A stretch of 64,000 bases of DNA from Cognataquiflexum nitidum (GTDB taxonomy: Bacteria; Bacteroidota; Bacteroidia; Cytophagales; Cyclobacteriaceae): positions 223,777 to 287,776 of the forward strand of contig NZ_JAKZAM010000001.1 in NCBI RefSeq assembly GCF_022538055.1. The letters are read 5' to 3'. Below are positions 8,245 to 17,661 of this stretch, piece after piece. Each line of letters opens with the position of its first letter. Position 1 is the stretch's first letter. The position numbers and the translations under genes were made by a program. The notes beneath the pieces are model-generated. The model had not been told where the DNA came from. It saw only the letters and a program-made list of their open reading frames with translations, and made no database searches.

Positions 8245-11200
8245 TCATTTTAATGTAAACGTTAAGCCTGCAGTCCATGTTCTGGGAACGAAGTAGGTAT
8301 TTCTTCTTTCGATACCCGGGGCCAATGCATTTCCACCGTCTGTCCATCTTACTTCAGGATCTACACCGGAAAACTGTGTGATCGTGAAAAGGTTTTGAAC
8401 ACCTGCATACAATCTGAAATTGCTGATTGCGGCAGACTTAACAGGGAGGTTGTAGCCCAACTGCAAGTTGTCTAATCTTACAAAGTCACCTCTTTCTAGG
8501 TAAAGGTCAGAGAATGTAGGGGTTGAAGTAACAAGTGGACTGATTGGCGTGTTTTTGGTAACAACGGAGTTCCAGGTGTTAGAAGCAGCATCGGCATTTT
8601 CATAGAAACCTCTGAAGGAGTTGTAGATCAAGTGTCCGACACTTCCTCTTAACAAGAAATTCAAATCCCAGTTTTTGTAAGAGAATGAGTTAGAAAAACC
8701 AAAGTCAGCAGTCGGAAGACCGTTTCCTAAGTTTTCAAATTCTTCAGGTCTCTCAGTGCTTAGGATATATTCTCCGTTCTCTGTCAAGCCCAAGAATTTT
8801 GGACCGTAGAAGTTACCTATTTCTTCACCTACCCTGTTCCAAACAATTTCGTTGTTATTCTGTCCTGGTGCTCCAGGTGTTGCCTGACGGATTTCAGGTA
8901 GGCTGATGGAACCTACACCAATCCTGTCTATAGTCGTTCTTCTGTAGATTGTGAAGTTTGCAGAAGGATTCCAAGTTACCATTCCCAATTTGACATTGTT
9001 GACATTCAAAAGGAATTCAAAACCTGCACTTGACAAGTCCGCAATGTTGGCCCAAATGGAGGGGGCGGTGTAGAAGTTTCCAGGATCGAATTCGTTAGGA
9101 GCACCTATAGGCACTTGCGTATTGAACAACAAGTCAGAGATATTTCTTCTCCAATAATCCATGGTACCAGTGATTTTTCCATTGAACAAGGCGTAATCCA
9201 GACCAAAGTTCAATTCTTGAGTGGTTTCCCACTTCAATTGAGGGTTAGGATTTTGCAATTGATTCACGCCGACAAATACCGAGTTGATAGGTTCTGCCAA
9301 GTTTAATGGAATCCTGTTTCCATTTCCAAAAATACCCAAAGCCAATGTTGGGGAAGGAGGTAACTGACCTACAATACCAAATGAAGCCCTAGGCTTAAAC
9401 TGGCTGAAAGGTCCCATATCCAAAACCTGCGTCAAGTCAGCACCTGCAGTAACGGCAGGGAAGATACCAGTTTGGTTTTCTTTACCGAATCCTGAGTAGG
9501 TCTCAGATCTCACGGAAGCAGAGAAGAAATAGGTGTTATTGTAGTTGAAGTTTGCTCTACCAAACAGGGAATTCAAGACCGCTCTGGTAGCAAATGAACC
9601 CATTCCTGTTCCTGGACCAAATCTTAACCCACCTGCGCCTAGGTTATTTGCACCTTGGTCAAAAAGGAATCTGGAAGAAGAAGCATTGAATCCGTTTTCA
9701 TTGAAAATCTGTGTTTCGGCACCTCCTAAGAAAGTGAAATCCATTTTGTCAAAAATCTCATCTTGGAATCTGATGGTACCGTTCCAGATACTTGTAGTTC
9801 TGTTAAAGAGGTCTTGACCTGCAGAACCACTACGTCCAAATCCATTATTGAAGTCCTGAAAAGAGAAGAATGAAGTAGAATTCACAGTCAATCTATCTTC
9901 AGAAAACTGGGTTGCTATTGTGAATTTATCACTTAAGTCATATTCCAATCGGTAAGAGTAGATGGCACTCTTGATATCATTTGTAAATTTTTGCTGATTG
10001 ATTAATGCAACGGGGTTGAAATAATCAAACAACGGTCTTTGGAAATAACCACCAAAATCCCTGTTTGCATTTCTTAACCTTAATTCCCTTGCAGCTGCGG
10101 TTTCTTCGCCAGCGGGAGTAAAATCTCTTTCAAAGATCGGAGCAGTAGGGTTATAAATAGTAGCATATCTAACTGCTTCTCCGTTTACGTCTTCGGTGCT
10201 TGTTTGGGTATAGGCTAAACTCATGTTCATTCTCAACCTGTTCTGCAAGAGACCATGGTTAAGGTTAAAACGGGTGTTCAAGGTTTCTCTGTTTGTTCCT
10301 TTTACAATACCATCATTATTCCGATAGTTGACAGAAGCAAGGTAATTGGTGTTATCAAATCCACCTGATACGGATGCATTGACAGTTCCATTCAATGCAG
10401 TCTGGGTCACTTCGTCTCTCCAATCAGTCCTTGAACCATAGTCTATTCCACCTCTAGCCACAAATTCTTCCGGAGAAAGAATTGGAATAAGATTGGTTGC
10501 TACCTCGGCAGCACCAAAAGTATTGATGGTTACATTTGCTCCTCCTTTTTTGGAAGAACCTTTTTTGGTAGTGATCAAAATCACACCTGCAGAACCTCTT
10601 GTCCCATAAATAGCAGCAGCGGAAGCATCTTTCAATACATCAAATGACTCGATGTCATTAGGGTCGACGGCATCAATGGAAGCACCAATAACCCCATCCA
10701 ATACAATTAGGGGAGACTGATTTGCTCCAAATGATGAAATACCTCTCAATCTCAAAGTTGGCTGTGAGTTAGGGTTACCACCTGCACGGGTTACGGAAAG
10801 ACCGGCTACTTTACCCTGAAGCAATTGAGTTGGGTTTGGGAAGTTACCACGGTTGAATTGCTCTGTTCCGACGCTTGTTACAGCAGAAGTAATTTCCTTC
10901 TTGTCCTGTGTACCGTAACCGATGACTACAGCTTCCTGTAGGCTTTGGATATCCTCAGCCAATTCGATGTTGAAAACACTTTGGTTCCCAATAGCTACCT
11001 CTTGCGGGGTGAAGCCAACGAAGGAGAAAACCAATGTGGCATCTCCCGGCTGTAAATCTAATTTAAATTTACCGTCCAAGTCAGTAGTGGTACCTCTAGT
11101 TGTACCTTTGACTAGCACTGTTACTCCCGGAAGGGGATCTCTTAAGGTAGCATCCAGGACAGTTCCTGATGCTTCCCGGCCTTGAGCAAATGCAGAGGCA

Positions 11201-11265
11201 ATACTGACCACCATCAGTACTGAAACAATAGCAAAAGCTTTTAGTTTTTGTAAATAATTTCTCAT
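8245..11265 (-). CDS. SusC/RagA family TonB-linked outer-membrane protein (1006 aa)
   Basis: This is the channel partner of the SusD protein and imports nutrients using TonB energy. The start is set at 11265, where a signal peptide begins (MRNYLQKLKAFA... SAFAQG); the frame extends 31 codons upstream without protein-like features. Domains in order: signal peptide (1-27), carboxypeptidase-regulatory-like beta-sandwich (about 30-115; SGTVLDATLRDPLPGVTV), plug (about 120-240; VIGYGTQDKKEITSAV), then a 22-strand-type barrel ending in TWTAGLTFTLK. Its length is normal for SusC. The 18-base gap to susD indicates one transcript. Confidence 0.97.
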   Translation of the reverse strand: MRNYLQKLKAFAIVSVLMVVSIASAFAQGREASGTVLDATLRDPLPGVTVLVKGTTRGTTTDLDGKFKLDLQPGDATLVFSFVGFTPQEVAIGNQSVFNIELAEDIQSLQEAVVIGYGTQDKKEITSAVTSVGTEQFNRGNFPNPTQLLQGKVAGLSVTRAGGNPNSQPTLRLRGISSFGANQSPLIVLDGVIGASIDAVDPNDIESFDVLKDASAAAIYGTRGSAGVILITTKKGSSKKGGANVTINTFGAAEVATNLIPILSPEEFVARGGIDYGSRTDWRDEVTQTALNGTVNASVSGGFDNTNYLASVNYRNNDGIVKGTNRETLNTRFNLNHGLLQNRLRMNMSLAYTQTSTEDVNGEAVRYATIYNPTAPIFERDFTPAGEETAAARELRLRNANRDFGGYFQRPLFDYFNPVALINQQKFTNDIKSAIYSYRLEYDLSDKFTIATQFSEDRLTVNSTSFFSFQDFNNGFGRSGSAGQDLFNRTTSIWNGTIRFQDEIFDKMDFTFLGGAETQIFNENGFNASSSRFLFDQGANNLGAGGLRFGPGTGMGSFATRAVLNSLFGRANFNYNNTYFFSASVRSETYSGFGKENQTGIFPAVTAGADLTQVLDMGPFSQFKPRASFGIVGQLPPSPTLALGIFGNGNRIPLNLAEPINSVFVGVNQLQNPNPQLKWETTQELNFGLDYALFNGKITGTMDYWRRNISDLLFNTQVPIGAPNEFDPGNFYTAPSIWANIADLSSAGFEFLLNVNNVKLGMVTWNPSANFTIYRRTTIDRIGVGSISLPEIRQATPGAPGQNNNEIVWNRVGEEIGNFYGPKFLGLTENGEYILSTERPEEFENLGNGLPTADFGFSNSFSYKNWDLNFLLRGSVGHLIYNSFRGFYENADAASNTWNSVVTKNTPISPLVTSTPTFSDLYLERGDFVRLDNLQLGYNLPVKSAAISNFRLYAGVQNLFTITQFSGVDPEVRWTDGGNALAPGIERRNTYFVPRTWTAGLTFTLK

Positions 11266-11330
11266 AGGGTTTGTTGTTTTGAAAAAAACGAAATTGTTTG
11301 TGTAGTTGATTTCAATTCTAAATTGAATCT

Positions 11331-11359
11331 TTAAATTATATTTTGCAATTTTTAACAAA
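11331..11359 (-). promoter_or_regulatory. putative Bacteroidota-type promoter for susC
   Basis: On the minus strand a TTTG (11356-11359) is followed after 17 bases by TAATTTAA (11331-11338), a partial match to the Bacteroidetes -33 TTTG / -7 TAnnTTTG pattern. This would place transcription start about 60 bases before the susC start. The match is imperfect, so this is tentative. Confidence 0.3.
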
Positions 11360-11930
11360 TGCCTTCTTGACCTTTTGGCTATGTGTCAGTTAACAGAATA
11401 ATGGTATTTTTTATTAATCGTTAACAAAAAGAATTTTTACTATTATAATTTGCAACCGAAAACGTTTGAATTTTTCGAATACTTAAAATTTTTCGATTTT
11501 ATTAAAAATGTGAAAATTGATCATCAAAATTAATCATTTGGGTATTTAAATGTCAAACTGTACCATATTACCATCGAGTAAGCTTATTTTTGCATTTTCG
11601 ATAAAGAGATGGTAAAATGGCAATTATCAGGATTTTAGGTTAAGTTTTTTTTGACTTTCCTTTGGTTCAGAAAAATAAGAAAATCGATATGTTCACAAAG
11701 AATTTTAGATAGTAAAACCAAACTTTAAAATTGGGAATAAGATAGTTTTTTTGCGTTAACTTTTAAATAAAAACTGTATCTCTAAGCAATTCCATTAGTA
11801 GTTTGGTTTGGGAGCTGATTGAAGCAAATTTTCATTTTCCAATATTCAAGCTGACTTGAGCGTTAGTATTTTTGTTATTATTTTTTCTTTATTTGATGCA
11901 AATATTTATTCCATTCAATATCTTAGTGGC
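11360..11930. other. AT-rich divergent regulatory region, no gene seen
   Basis: This long AT-rich stretch lies between the divergently read susC and the small 11931 gene. The word TTTTCGA/TTTTCGAT recurs (near 11472, 11491 and 11596). A palindromic AAACGTTT sits at 11460-11467 and resembles the core of LacI-family operators, but one site is weak evidence. I find no open frame with coding character. Confidence 0.4.
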
Positions 11931-12167
11931 ATGAAGGTTTTTGATAAAGGCAAAAGAGATAAAGAGCGTAAAAAATGGGTACTTGTCTTCCTGATTTGTA
12001 TCGGTACAGCTGCTTTTTATTCTAATCAATCTTCTAAAAACACCATTGCTTACCAACTTTTCAATCCATTTTATGCTTGGAGTCAAGGCGAGGGAAATCC
12101 GATCAGAAATATTGTTACCAAATTTATCCCCCAACAAATTCCTGATAGGTTTAAGGAATTAAGGTAG
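11931..12167 (+). CDS. small hypothetical membrane protein (78 aa)
   Basis: I do not recognise a family. The ATG at 11931 opens a 78-residue frame with a strongly basic N-terminus (MKVFDKGKRDKERKKW), one predicted membrane helix (about 16-33), and a soluble tail ending PQQIPDRFKELR. Positive-inside topology would leave the tail in the periplasm. An alternative in-frame start lies at 11856, but its added residues are low-complexity. It stands alone between susC and the MOSC gene. It may be real, but the region is AT-rich and a chance frame cannot be excluded. Confidence 0.4.
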   Translation: MKVFDKGKRDKERKKWVLVFLICIGTAAFYSNQSSKNTIAYQLFNPFYAWSQGEGNPIRNIVTKFIPQQIPDRFKELR

Positions 12168-12282
12168 GTAAGCTGATTTTTTATGTGATCAATTGATTTT
12201 CCTACCTGAAAGACGGCCATAGATTTGGAATTTAAATTTTGTTTTTCCCCAAAACCAACCTATTTCTTACCCAATTTCAGTC

Positions 12283-13086
12283 ATGATGTATTTACAGGAC
12301 ATATATATTTATCCCATTAAGTCACTTGGTGGTATCAGGTTAGAGGAATCAGTCTTGGAGGAACGGGGTTTGCAATATGACAGGAGGTGGATGTTAGTTG
12401 ACAAAGAGGGAGTATTTCTGACCCAAAGGACTTTTCCTGAAATGGCACTTTTACAAGTGGAAGTCAAGGATTCCGGTCTCTTGGTATACCACAAAAATAA
12501 CCATATTCAAAGGATTCACCTTCCTTTTCAAGCCCAAACGGAGGATTTTTTAACTGTCAGAATTTGGGATGATTTAGTGATTGGGCAGATAGTGGATCAC
12601 GAGGTTAGCAGATGGTTTTCAGAAACGCTCGGTTTGGAATGTGAACTAGTCATCATGCCTGAGACTACCGAAAGGAAACTATCTCCTAAATATGCCGTCA
12701 ATAATGAGTCTGTAGGTTTTGCGGATGCAATGCCTTATTTATTGATCGGTCAGGCTTCATTGGAGGAGCTCAATTCCAGATTGGAGATAGCTGTGCCCAT
12801 GGACAGATTTAGGCCTAATTTAGTTTTTGCAGGAGGATTGCCTTTTGAAGATGATGGTTGGGACATAATCAAAGTAGGGGCTGCTGAATTTAAAATTACC
12901 AAACCTTGTGCTCGATGTGTATTGACGACCGTTAATCAGGAAACGGCCCAAAAAGGCAAAGAACCTTTGAAGACTTTGGCTACCTATCGGACTTTTGACC
13001 ACAAGGTGATGTTTGGTCAAAATATGCTTTTACTCCAAGGACAAAGGATTAGGGTAGGGGATGAGGTAGTTCCTTTCCTGAAATAG
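12283..13086 (+). CDS. MOSC domain-containing protein (YcbX/mARC-like, 267 aa)
   Basis: The protein has an N-terminal MOSC_N beta-barrel domain (about 1-115; PIKSLGG, RGLQYDRRWMLVD) and a C-terminal MOSC domain (about 125-265). The latter has the conserved Cys motif PCARCVLTTV, where a cysteine can ligate molybdenum cofactor. Relatives are molybdenum N-hydroxylate reductases or cofactor-sulfurase-like proteins; this copy lacks the ferredoxin domain of YcbX, so it needs a separate electron donor. Starts at 12283 and 12286 (two consecutive ATG codons) are both possible. It appears monocistronic. Confidence 0.9.
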   Translation: MMYLQDIYIYPIKSLGGIRLEESVLEERGLQYDRRWMLVDKEGVFLTQRTFPEMALLQVEVKDSGLLVYHKNNHIQRIHLPFQAQTEDFLTVRIWDDLVIGQIVDHEVSRWFSETLGLECELVIMPETTERKLSPKYAVNNESVGFADAMPYLLIGQASLEELNSRLEIAVPMDRFRPNLVFAGGLPFEDDGWDIIKVGAAEFKITKPCARCVLTTVNQETAQKGKEPLKTLATYRTFDHKVMFGQNMLLLQGQRIRVGDEVVPFLK

Positions 13087-13573
13087 AAAATGAAATCAAC
13101 AGCAAACAAATAATCACCCCAGGGATCAGAGAGGAAAAAAGATGAGAATTTAAAATGCTGCATGAATAATGGCTTGGAGGCACTACCATCGGCGGGAAAT
13201 ATGATCCTGAAGGGATCAATTATATTAATAGCGATTAAGTAACGCCACTCGGCGAAAAAACCTGAACCGCGATTACGGTTTTTGGAAGAAACTAGGAATA
13301 TAGAATGAATAGCTTTCCTCCATAAACAGGGAAGCTAAAAATCCTTTGCGACCATTACCAAACCTCTTTTTCCTTTGCTGAAAATAATAAACCTACGTAC
13401 TGATTTTCGCTGAGGGAATTGGAGATCAGGATACAATATTCAGCGCTACAGACTTTTACCTATTTTTGATTATTGAAGCTGACATTGTTTATTTACAATT
13501 CCGAGGTATTAATTGGTTTTTTTTGAGGATACTCACCTAAGGACCTATATTTGATTTTCAACCCTTTTCTACC
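13087..13573. other. gene-less region with degenerate intergenic repeats
   Basis: No gene seen. A phrase around 13200-13240 (GATCCTGAAGGGATCAATTA...) resembles a common Bacteroidota intergenic repeat. The part at 13313-13385 (ATCCTTTGCGACC...AAACCTC) is a decayed copy of the TTTGCG repeat at 14869-14930 and 15075-15116. The promoter for the 13574 gene should lie near the right end. Confidence 0.5.
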
Positions 13574-14395
13574 ATGTCAATCCGCTCACTCACAAAACCA
13601 ACCCTGAAAAATTCATTTTCAATATTGTGTTTCGCTTTGATATCCATTTGGAGTTGTAAAAATGACCATTTGGAAACCCCAAAAGAATTAAATCAGGAAG
13701 GTATTTTATTTCAGGTTTCGGTAATTGATGCTTTGCTTCAGGGACTTTATGATGGTGTCTATCCGGTTGGAAAAATGATGGAAAAGGGGGATTTTGGAAT
13801 TGGTACATTCCACGCCCTGGATGGAGAAATGATAATTTTGAATGACACCTTATTTCAGGTAGTTTCATCAGGTGAAGTTCTAAGACCATCAGGTGATATT
13901 TTGACGCCTTTTGCAGTCATCACAAACTTCAGGTCAGACAAACAACTTTCATTGGTAGAATTGTCATTCGATAGCCTTAAAGGGGGTTTCTCTCATTATT
14001 TCCCCACACCAAATATGTTTTATGCTGTCAAATTGCAAGGAGAATTTCGGTTTGTACGGACGAGGAGTGTGCCTCTACAGACCAAACCCTATCCTGATCT
14101 GGCTGAGGTTGCAGCAGGGCAACCGGAATTCGATTTTGAAAATGTAACAGGAGATATTGTTGGATTCTATTCACCTAATTTTGTAAAAGGGTTAAATGTT
14201 TCAGGCCTGCATCTGCATTTTCTTACAACTGATAGAACAGGAGGAGGTCATATATTAAATTTTGAAATGAAGTCAGGTACCATGGAAATAGGCCTTCTGT
14301 CTCAATACCAATTGATTTTACCGGAACGGAGTGATTTTTTTAGAGGAGATTTTACCAATGACCGTAGTGCGGAATTGGAAAAAATTGAAAAATAA
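13574..14395 (+). CDS. budA: alpha-acetolactate decarboxylase, exported lipoprotein form (273 aa)
   Basis: Acetolactate decarboxylase converts alpha-acetolactate to acetoin using a zinc ion. The family motifs are present: GDFGIGTFHALDGEM near the N-terminus and the zinc-ligand block GLHLHFLTTDRTGGGHIL (His near 213, 215 and 225). Unusually for a metabolic enzyme it has a lipoprotein signal peptide (LISIWSC, Cys28), so it is probably anchored in the envelope rather than cytoplasmic. No acetolactate synthase gene is adjacent. The gene stands alone between repeat-rich spacers. The enzyme family is clear; the physiological role in the periplasm or outer membrane is not. Confidence 0.88.
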   Translation: MSIRSLTKPTLKNSFSILCFALISIWSCKNDHLETPKELNQEGILFQVSVIDALLQGLYDGVYPVGKMMEKGDFGIGTFHALDGEMIILNDTLFQVVSSGEVLRPSGDILTPFAVITNFRSDKQLSLVELSFDSLKGGFSHYFPTPNMFYAVKLQGEFRFVRTRSVPLQTKPYPDLAEVAAGQPEFDFENVTGDIVGFYSPNFVKGLNVSGLHLHFLTTDRTGGGHILNFEMKSGTMEIGLLSQYQLILPERSDFFRGDFTNDRSAELEKIEK

Positions 14396-14483
14396 ATATA
14401 TAAATCTAGACCTGCATATTACCATGGTTCTAACCTAAATCAACATCTGTACTGAAAACTGCGAAAAAAATAAAATGGTTATT

Positions 14484-14570
14484 CGCTTCTTTGCCAGTAA
14501 CTCGATATTTTACTACAAGCGGGACAGACGAATCCCGAGCTATCGGGACGAAGTAGGAAGTACCGGTTAT
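14484..14570. repeat. dispersed intergenic repeat, copy 1
   Basis: The segment aligns with 26910-27018: CGCTT(C/T)TT(T/C)GCC(A/G)GTAAC, then ATATTTT, then GGGACAG, TCCCGA, CGGGACGAAGT/CGGACGAAGT and GGAAG in the same order. It includes a TCCCGA/TCGGGA inverted repeat. Confidence 0.6.
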
Positions 14571-14756
14571 TTTAGTGTTTTGCCATGAATTAAATCGAAT
14601 TATCATATTGCAGGCATCAATGCGTACAGACAATAAAAATAATTACCATAGAGATTCTCCGAGGAAATTTGGAAAACAAATAAAATCAGTTAAATAGTAT
14701 TCTAGTTAAACCTAAACAATTGTGGCGTTGTATGCGTGGTGTTCAAATATGGGTAG

Positions 14757-14796
14757 CCCCGAGTGACCCCGATATAGCCTTCCGGATCACTCGGGG
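14757..14796. repeat. perfect 10-bp inverted repeat
   Basis: CCCCGAGTGA (14757-14766) and TCACTCGGGG (14787-14796) are exact complements around a 20-base centre. No T-run follows, and no gene ends nearby, so it is more likely part of an intergenic repeat than a terminator. Confidence 0.6.
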
Positions 14797-14868
14797 ACAA
14801 AGACAAACAAGACGATTCCGGTTTTTGGATGGAGCTATGAAAAGTGAGATTTAAGCATTTCTCCAAGA

Positions 14869-15116
14869 ACAGAGAAGTTTAAAATCCTTTGACACCCTTG
14901 CGAAACCTCTGCGTCCTTTGCGGTAAAAGGTTTGGGATGAGTTGGTTCCTTTTTTGAAATAGGAGTTTTTCGAATTTCTTTCGCCCCTTCAGGGCTTTAG
15001 ACCAACTTTTACTCAAATTTAACGATGGGCTGCATCCATCGCTTGGGTATTCCGCACTTTCAGTGCTTATTCGTTTGCGACCTTTGCGAAACCTCTGCGT
15101 CCATAGCGGTAAATAG
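14869..15116. repeat. TTTGCG-type intergenic repeat copies
   Basis: Two copies of CCTTGCGAAACCTCTGCGTCC-like sequence occur (14899-14928 and about 15082-15112). A decayed copy lies at 13350-13385 and relatives end each unit of the 37.2 kb array. The element is non-coding. Confidence 0.55.
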
Positions 15117-15118
15117 AA

Positions 15119-16144
15119 TTAGGAATAACTTTTAACCGTTTGAATAAACACTTTTACCATCTCAGGATCAATGTCCGGATAGACACCATGACCAAGATTT
15201 GCGATGTGCCTTGTTCCCTTGAATTGATCCATCATCTCTCTCGTAGCGGCCTCGACTTCCTTGGCGCTGCCATATAAAGCAGCGGGATCCAAATTTCCCT
15301 GCAAGGTTTTATTGGGTCCGATCAATTCTCTTGATTCAGCTATTCCCATATTCCAATCCAAACCGATTGTGTTGCAATTCAACAAAGACATTTCTTTTCT
15401 CGCAAAAAAAGCACCCTTCGCAAAAACCGTGGTCGGTACATTTTGGATGGCATTGCAGATTTGGGAGATATACGGAAGGGAGAACTCTAGGTAATGGTTT
15501 GGTGGTAAGATTCCTGCCCAACTGTCAAACAACTGTACCAGATTGGCTCCGGCTGCGATTTGCGCTTTCAGGTAATTGATCGTGCTGTCAGTAATCATCT
15601 GGAGCAGCTTATGCGAAAACTCCGGTTGGGTATAGAGCATGGCCCTAGACTTCGAGAAAGTCTTGCTGCCTGACCCTTCGACCATGTAGGCAAAAATGGT
15701 CCATGGCGCTCCTGCAAATCCAATCAATGGAACCCTGCCGTTCAGTGCTTTTTTGGTGATTTTGATCGCCTCAATCACATAGCTGAGGTCATCTACGCCG
15801 TCTGCAATTCTCAATTTTTTCAAATCAGAGACATTTTTTACTGTTTCAGGGAACCAGGGGCCTCGTTTTTCCTGCATTTCATAAGGCAATCCCATGGCTT
15901 CAGGGATGACCAAAATGTCCGAAAAAATAATCGCTGCATCGACATCCAAGATATCCACGGGCTGTATGGTCACCTCAGCGGCCAATTCAGGTGTTTGTGC
16001 CAGTTCAATAAATCCACTCACACTATTCCGGACCGCACGGTATTCCGGGAGAATCCTTCCAGCCTGACGCATCAGCCACACGGGTGTTCTTTCTACTTTT
16101 TCGCCTTTTGCGGCACGGATCAATAAATCATTTTTCAAATTCAT
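15119..16144 (-). CDS. hemE: uroporphyrinogen decarboxylase (341 aa)
   Basis: HemE removes four carboxyl groups from uroporphyrinogen III to give coproporphyrinogen III in haem synthesis, in the cytoplasm. The sequence shows the N-terminal signature [14 protein letters not shown], the [12 protein letters not shown] segment with its catalytic-site Asp, [13 protein letters not shown], and the C-terminal [13 protein letters not shown]. The length matches the family. It stands apart from the hemC gene at 41890-42828. The start at 16144 gives the usual N-terminus. Confidence 0.98.
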   Translation of the reverse strand: MNLKNDLLIRAAKGEKVERTPVWLMRQAGRILPEYRAVRNSVSGFIELAQTPELAAEVTIQPVDILDVDAAIIFSDILVIPEAMGLPYEMQEKRGPWFPETVKNVSDLKKLRIADGVDDLSYVIEAIKITKKALNGRVPLIGFAGAPWTIFAYMVEGSGSKTFSKSRAMLYTQPEFSHKLLQMITDSTINYLKAQIAAGANLVQLFDSWAGILPPNHYLEFSLPYISQICNAIQNVPTTVFAKGAFFARKEMSLLNCNTIGLDWNMGIAESRELIGPNKTLQGNLDPAALYGSAKEVEAATREMMDQFKGTRHIANLGHGVYPDIDPEMVKVFIQTVKSYS

Positions 16145-16328
16145 GATGCAAATATAGAATCCGAATTTGAATTAGGAGTTAAGGACTTAAAAACTTCCGG
16201 TGTACTTTGTTTGGGAATGGGTTTCATTTTTTGAAAAATCTTTGGTCCAAATCTTCATTTTACAAATTGATTCGGTCTTTCCCGAATTTTTCTTGCTAGA
16301 AAATAACAGGGATTTGAGAAAGGCAAAA

Positions 16329-16353
16329 AAAAGCCTCCATGTTGGAGGCTTTT
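16329..16353 (-). terminator. rho-independent terminator after the collagen-like lipoprotein gene
   Basis: The inverted repeat AAAAGCCTCC / GGAGGCTTTT has a 5-base loop and a T8 run on the minus strand, 6 bases after the 16359 stop. Confidence 0.88.
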
Positions 16354-16358
16354 GAATT

Positions 16359-16892
16359 TTATTTTCTTGATTCTAGCTTCACAAAATCATCCTCAGTGAG
16401 ACCAAGCATATTGAGCACACCTTCATAATCGTTGTAATCAATCCTAGAACTCAAATCCGCCGGGACAATTACTACACGGAATCTTTGGTTTGCGGTCCAA
16501 TCTGTCCCCAATAAAGCGCGGTCAAAATTTGATTCTAGAAAAATACTGAAATCAAATCTACTGAAATCGTAATTATAAATTAAGGTTCCTTCGTCAAAAA
16601 GGACAGTCTGAGGCAATGCTCTCCAAATGGCATTACCATTAGCTGTTTCCCACCGGACATAGATCAAGACTACATCACCCACTTCAATAGCAGGCTGAAA
16701 ATCCCAAACTCCCAGGTAGTTATTTGTAGCTGTAAAACTAATATTTACTTCGAAAGCCTCGGCTAAAATATTAATACCTGGCCTACCATCTTGCCCTTGA
16801 GGCCCCGGAACTCCTGGAGGTCCAGTCGGACCTACACATGCATGCATTGAGGCCAAAGCTCCCAATAATAAGAATGAAAGTAGTTTTTTCAT
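16359..16892 (-). CDS. lipoprotein with short collagen-like Gly-X-Y segment (177 aa)
   Basis: The protein has a lipobox (LASMHAC, Cys19) immediately followed by six Gly-X-Y triplets (GPTGPPGVPGPQGQDGRP). A beta-rich C-terminal domain of about 135 residues with many aromatic residues follows. Collagen-like segments trimerise, so a trimeric surface stalk with a globular head is plausible, although six triplets is short for a stable triple helix. I do not recognise the head domain. It is a single gene with its own terminator; the upstream 16985 gene is on the same strand 92 bases away. A signal-peptide start supports 16892. Confidence 0.8.
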   Translation of the reverse strand: MKKLLSFLLLGALASMHACVGPTGPPGVPGPQGQDGRPGINILAEAFEVNISFTATNNYLGVWDFQPAIEVGDVVLIYVRWETANGNAIWRALPQTVLFDEGTLIYNYDFSRFDFSIFLESNFDRALLGTDWTANQRFRVVIVPADLSSRIDYNDYEGVLNMLGLTEDDFVKLESRK

Positions 16893-16984
16893 AAAATTTC
16901 TGTTTTGGTAGTGGATTAAAAACTAAGATTGAAACTTAAATAGCGGTACTAAACCAAGTCAACGATACAAAATTGTAACAGGTT

Positions 16985-17506
16985 TTATTTTGCGGATTTG
17001 ATTCCGATGACTTTTACTTCATCGAGACCTATAATCTGATCAATAAACACATCTGGTATGGGCAGATGGTTTTCCTTTGCATGGTCGATGATTATGTTTT
17101 TGATTTTTGATGGACCTGGCATCACAAATCGATGGGACTTTATGGTGGCAATAATAACATTTTCCCCTGTAAATATGACCTGATCATATTTGACACTTTT
17201 GTCCATCAATTTTGATTCCAAACCAACAAAGACTTCCATAGTATCTAATTTGCCTGAAGGCTCTGCATAATAGATGGTATGCAAAGCTGCCTCAGGATGA
17301 GCATTTTTGATATTTTCAATTTCCTGAAAGGCTTTTGCAAGCTTCTTATCCTGCGGGATTCCTATAAAATGCCTTCCTGATAAGCTGATGTCTTTCCTTT
17401 CTAAGACTTCTAATTGGACTTCATTGAAGCCTCCCATGGTATAGAAAACAAATAATCCCGTCACCACCAAAAAAATGAATGAGAAGAGAGCAATCTTTTT
17501 TTTCAT
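16985..17506 (-). CDS. membrane-anchored hypothetical protein, weakly GyrI-like (173 aa)
   Basis: An N-terminal membrane helix (about 5-24) anchors a roughly 145-residue extracytoplasmic domain. The pattern VQLEVLERKDISLSGRHF... and a later motif around EVFVGLE resembles the GyrI-like small-molecule-binding fold, in which a conserved Glu sits in the pocket. The resemblance is weak and by eye only. It is flanked by the collagen-like lipoprotein gene downstream and an outer-membrane-type protein upstream, all on the minus strand but with gaps. Function unknown. Confidence 0.7.
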   Translation of the reverse strand: MKKKIALFSFIFLVVTGLFVFYTMGGFNEVQLEVLERKDISLSGRHFIGIPQDKKLAKAFQEIENIKNAHPEAALHTIYYAEPSGKLDTMEVFVGLESKLMDKSVKYDQVIFTGENVIIATIKSHRFVMPGPSKIKNIIIDHAKENHLPIPDVFIDQIIGLDEVKVIGIKSAK

Positions 17507-17661
17507 GATAAGTATTGGTTATCAATGATTTCTTTACGGTAAATAAATAAAACCTGGAGTGTGTTTTTTTTGATGTGGCTCCGCCAAGGCGGACAGGTGT
17601 GACCTGTCGACTGTGGTATTTGGTTAATTTCAAAAAGCCTTTCCCTAGTCATGGTATCAGG

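Larger units (their letters stand above)
14396..15118. other. 723-bp gene-less region packed with intergenic repeats
   Basis: No believable gene. It holds a dispersed repeat (14484-14570, second copy at 26910-27018), a perfect 10-bp inverted repeat (14757-14796), a TTTGCG repeat (14869-14930), a CGCCCCTTCAGGGCTTTAG-type element (about 14980-15070), and another TTTGCG repeat (15075-15116) abutting the hemE 3' end. The short minus-strand frame at 14430-14633 follows the repeat and is not taken as a gene. Confidence 0.6.

Noticed and set aside
11266..11358. N-terminal extension of SusC
   Set aside because: The signal peptide begins at 11265; upstream residues are AT-rich translation.
11460..11467. 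AAACGTTT as a LacI-type operator
   Set aside because: Only one 8-base palindrome in AT-rich DNA and no LacI gene in view.
14430..14633. 67-aa minus-strand open frame
   Set aside because: Lies within the dispersed repeat; the copy at 26910 does not keep the frame.
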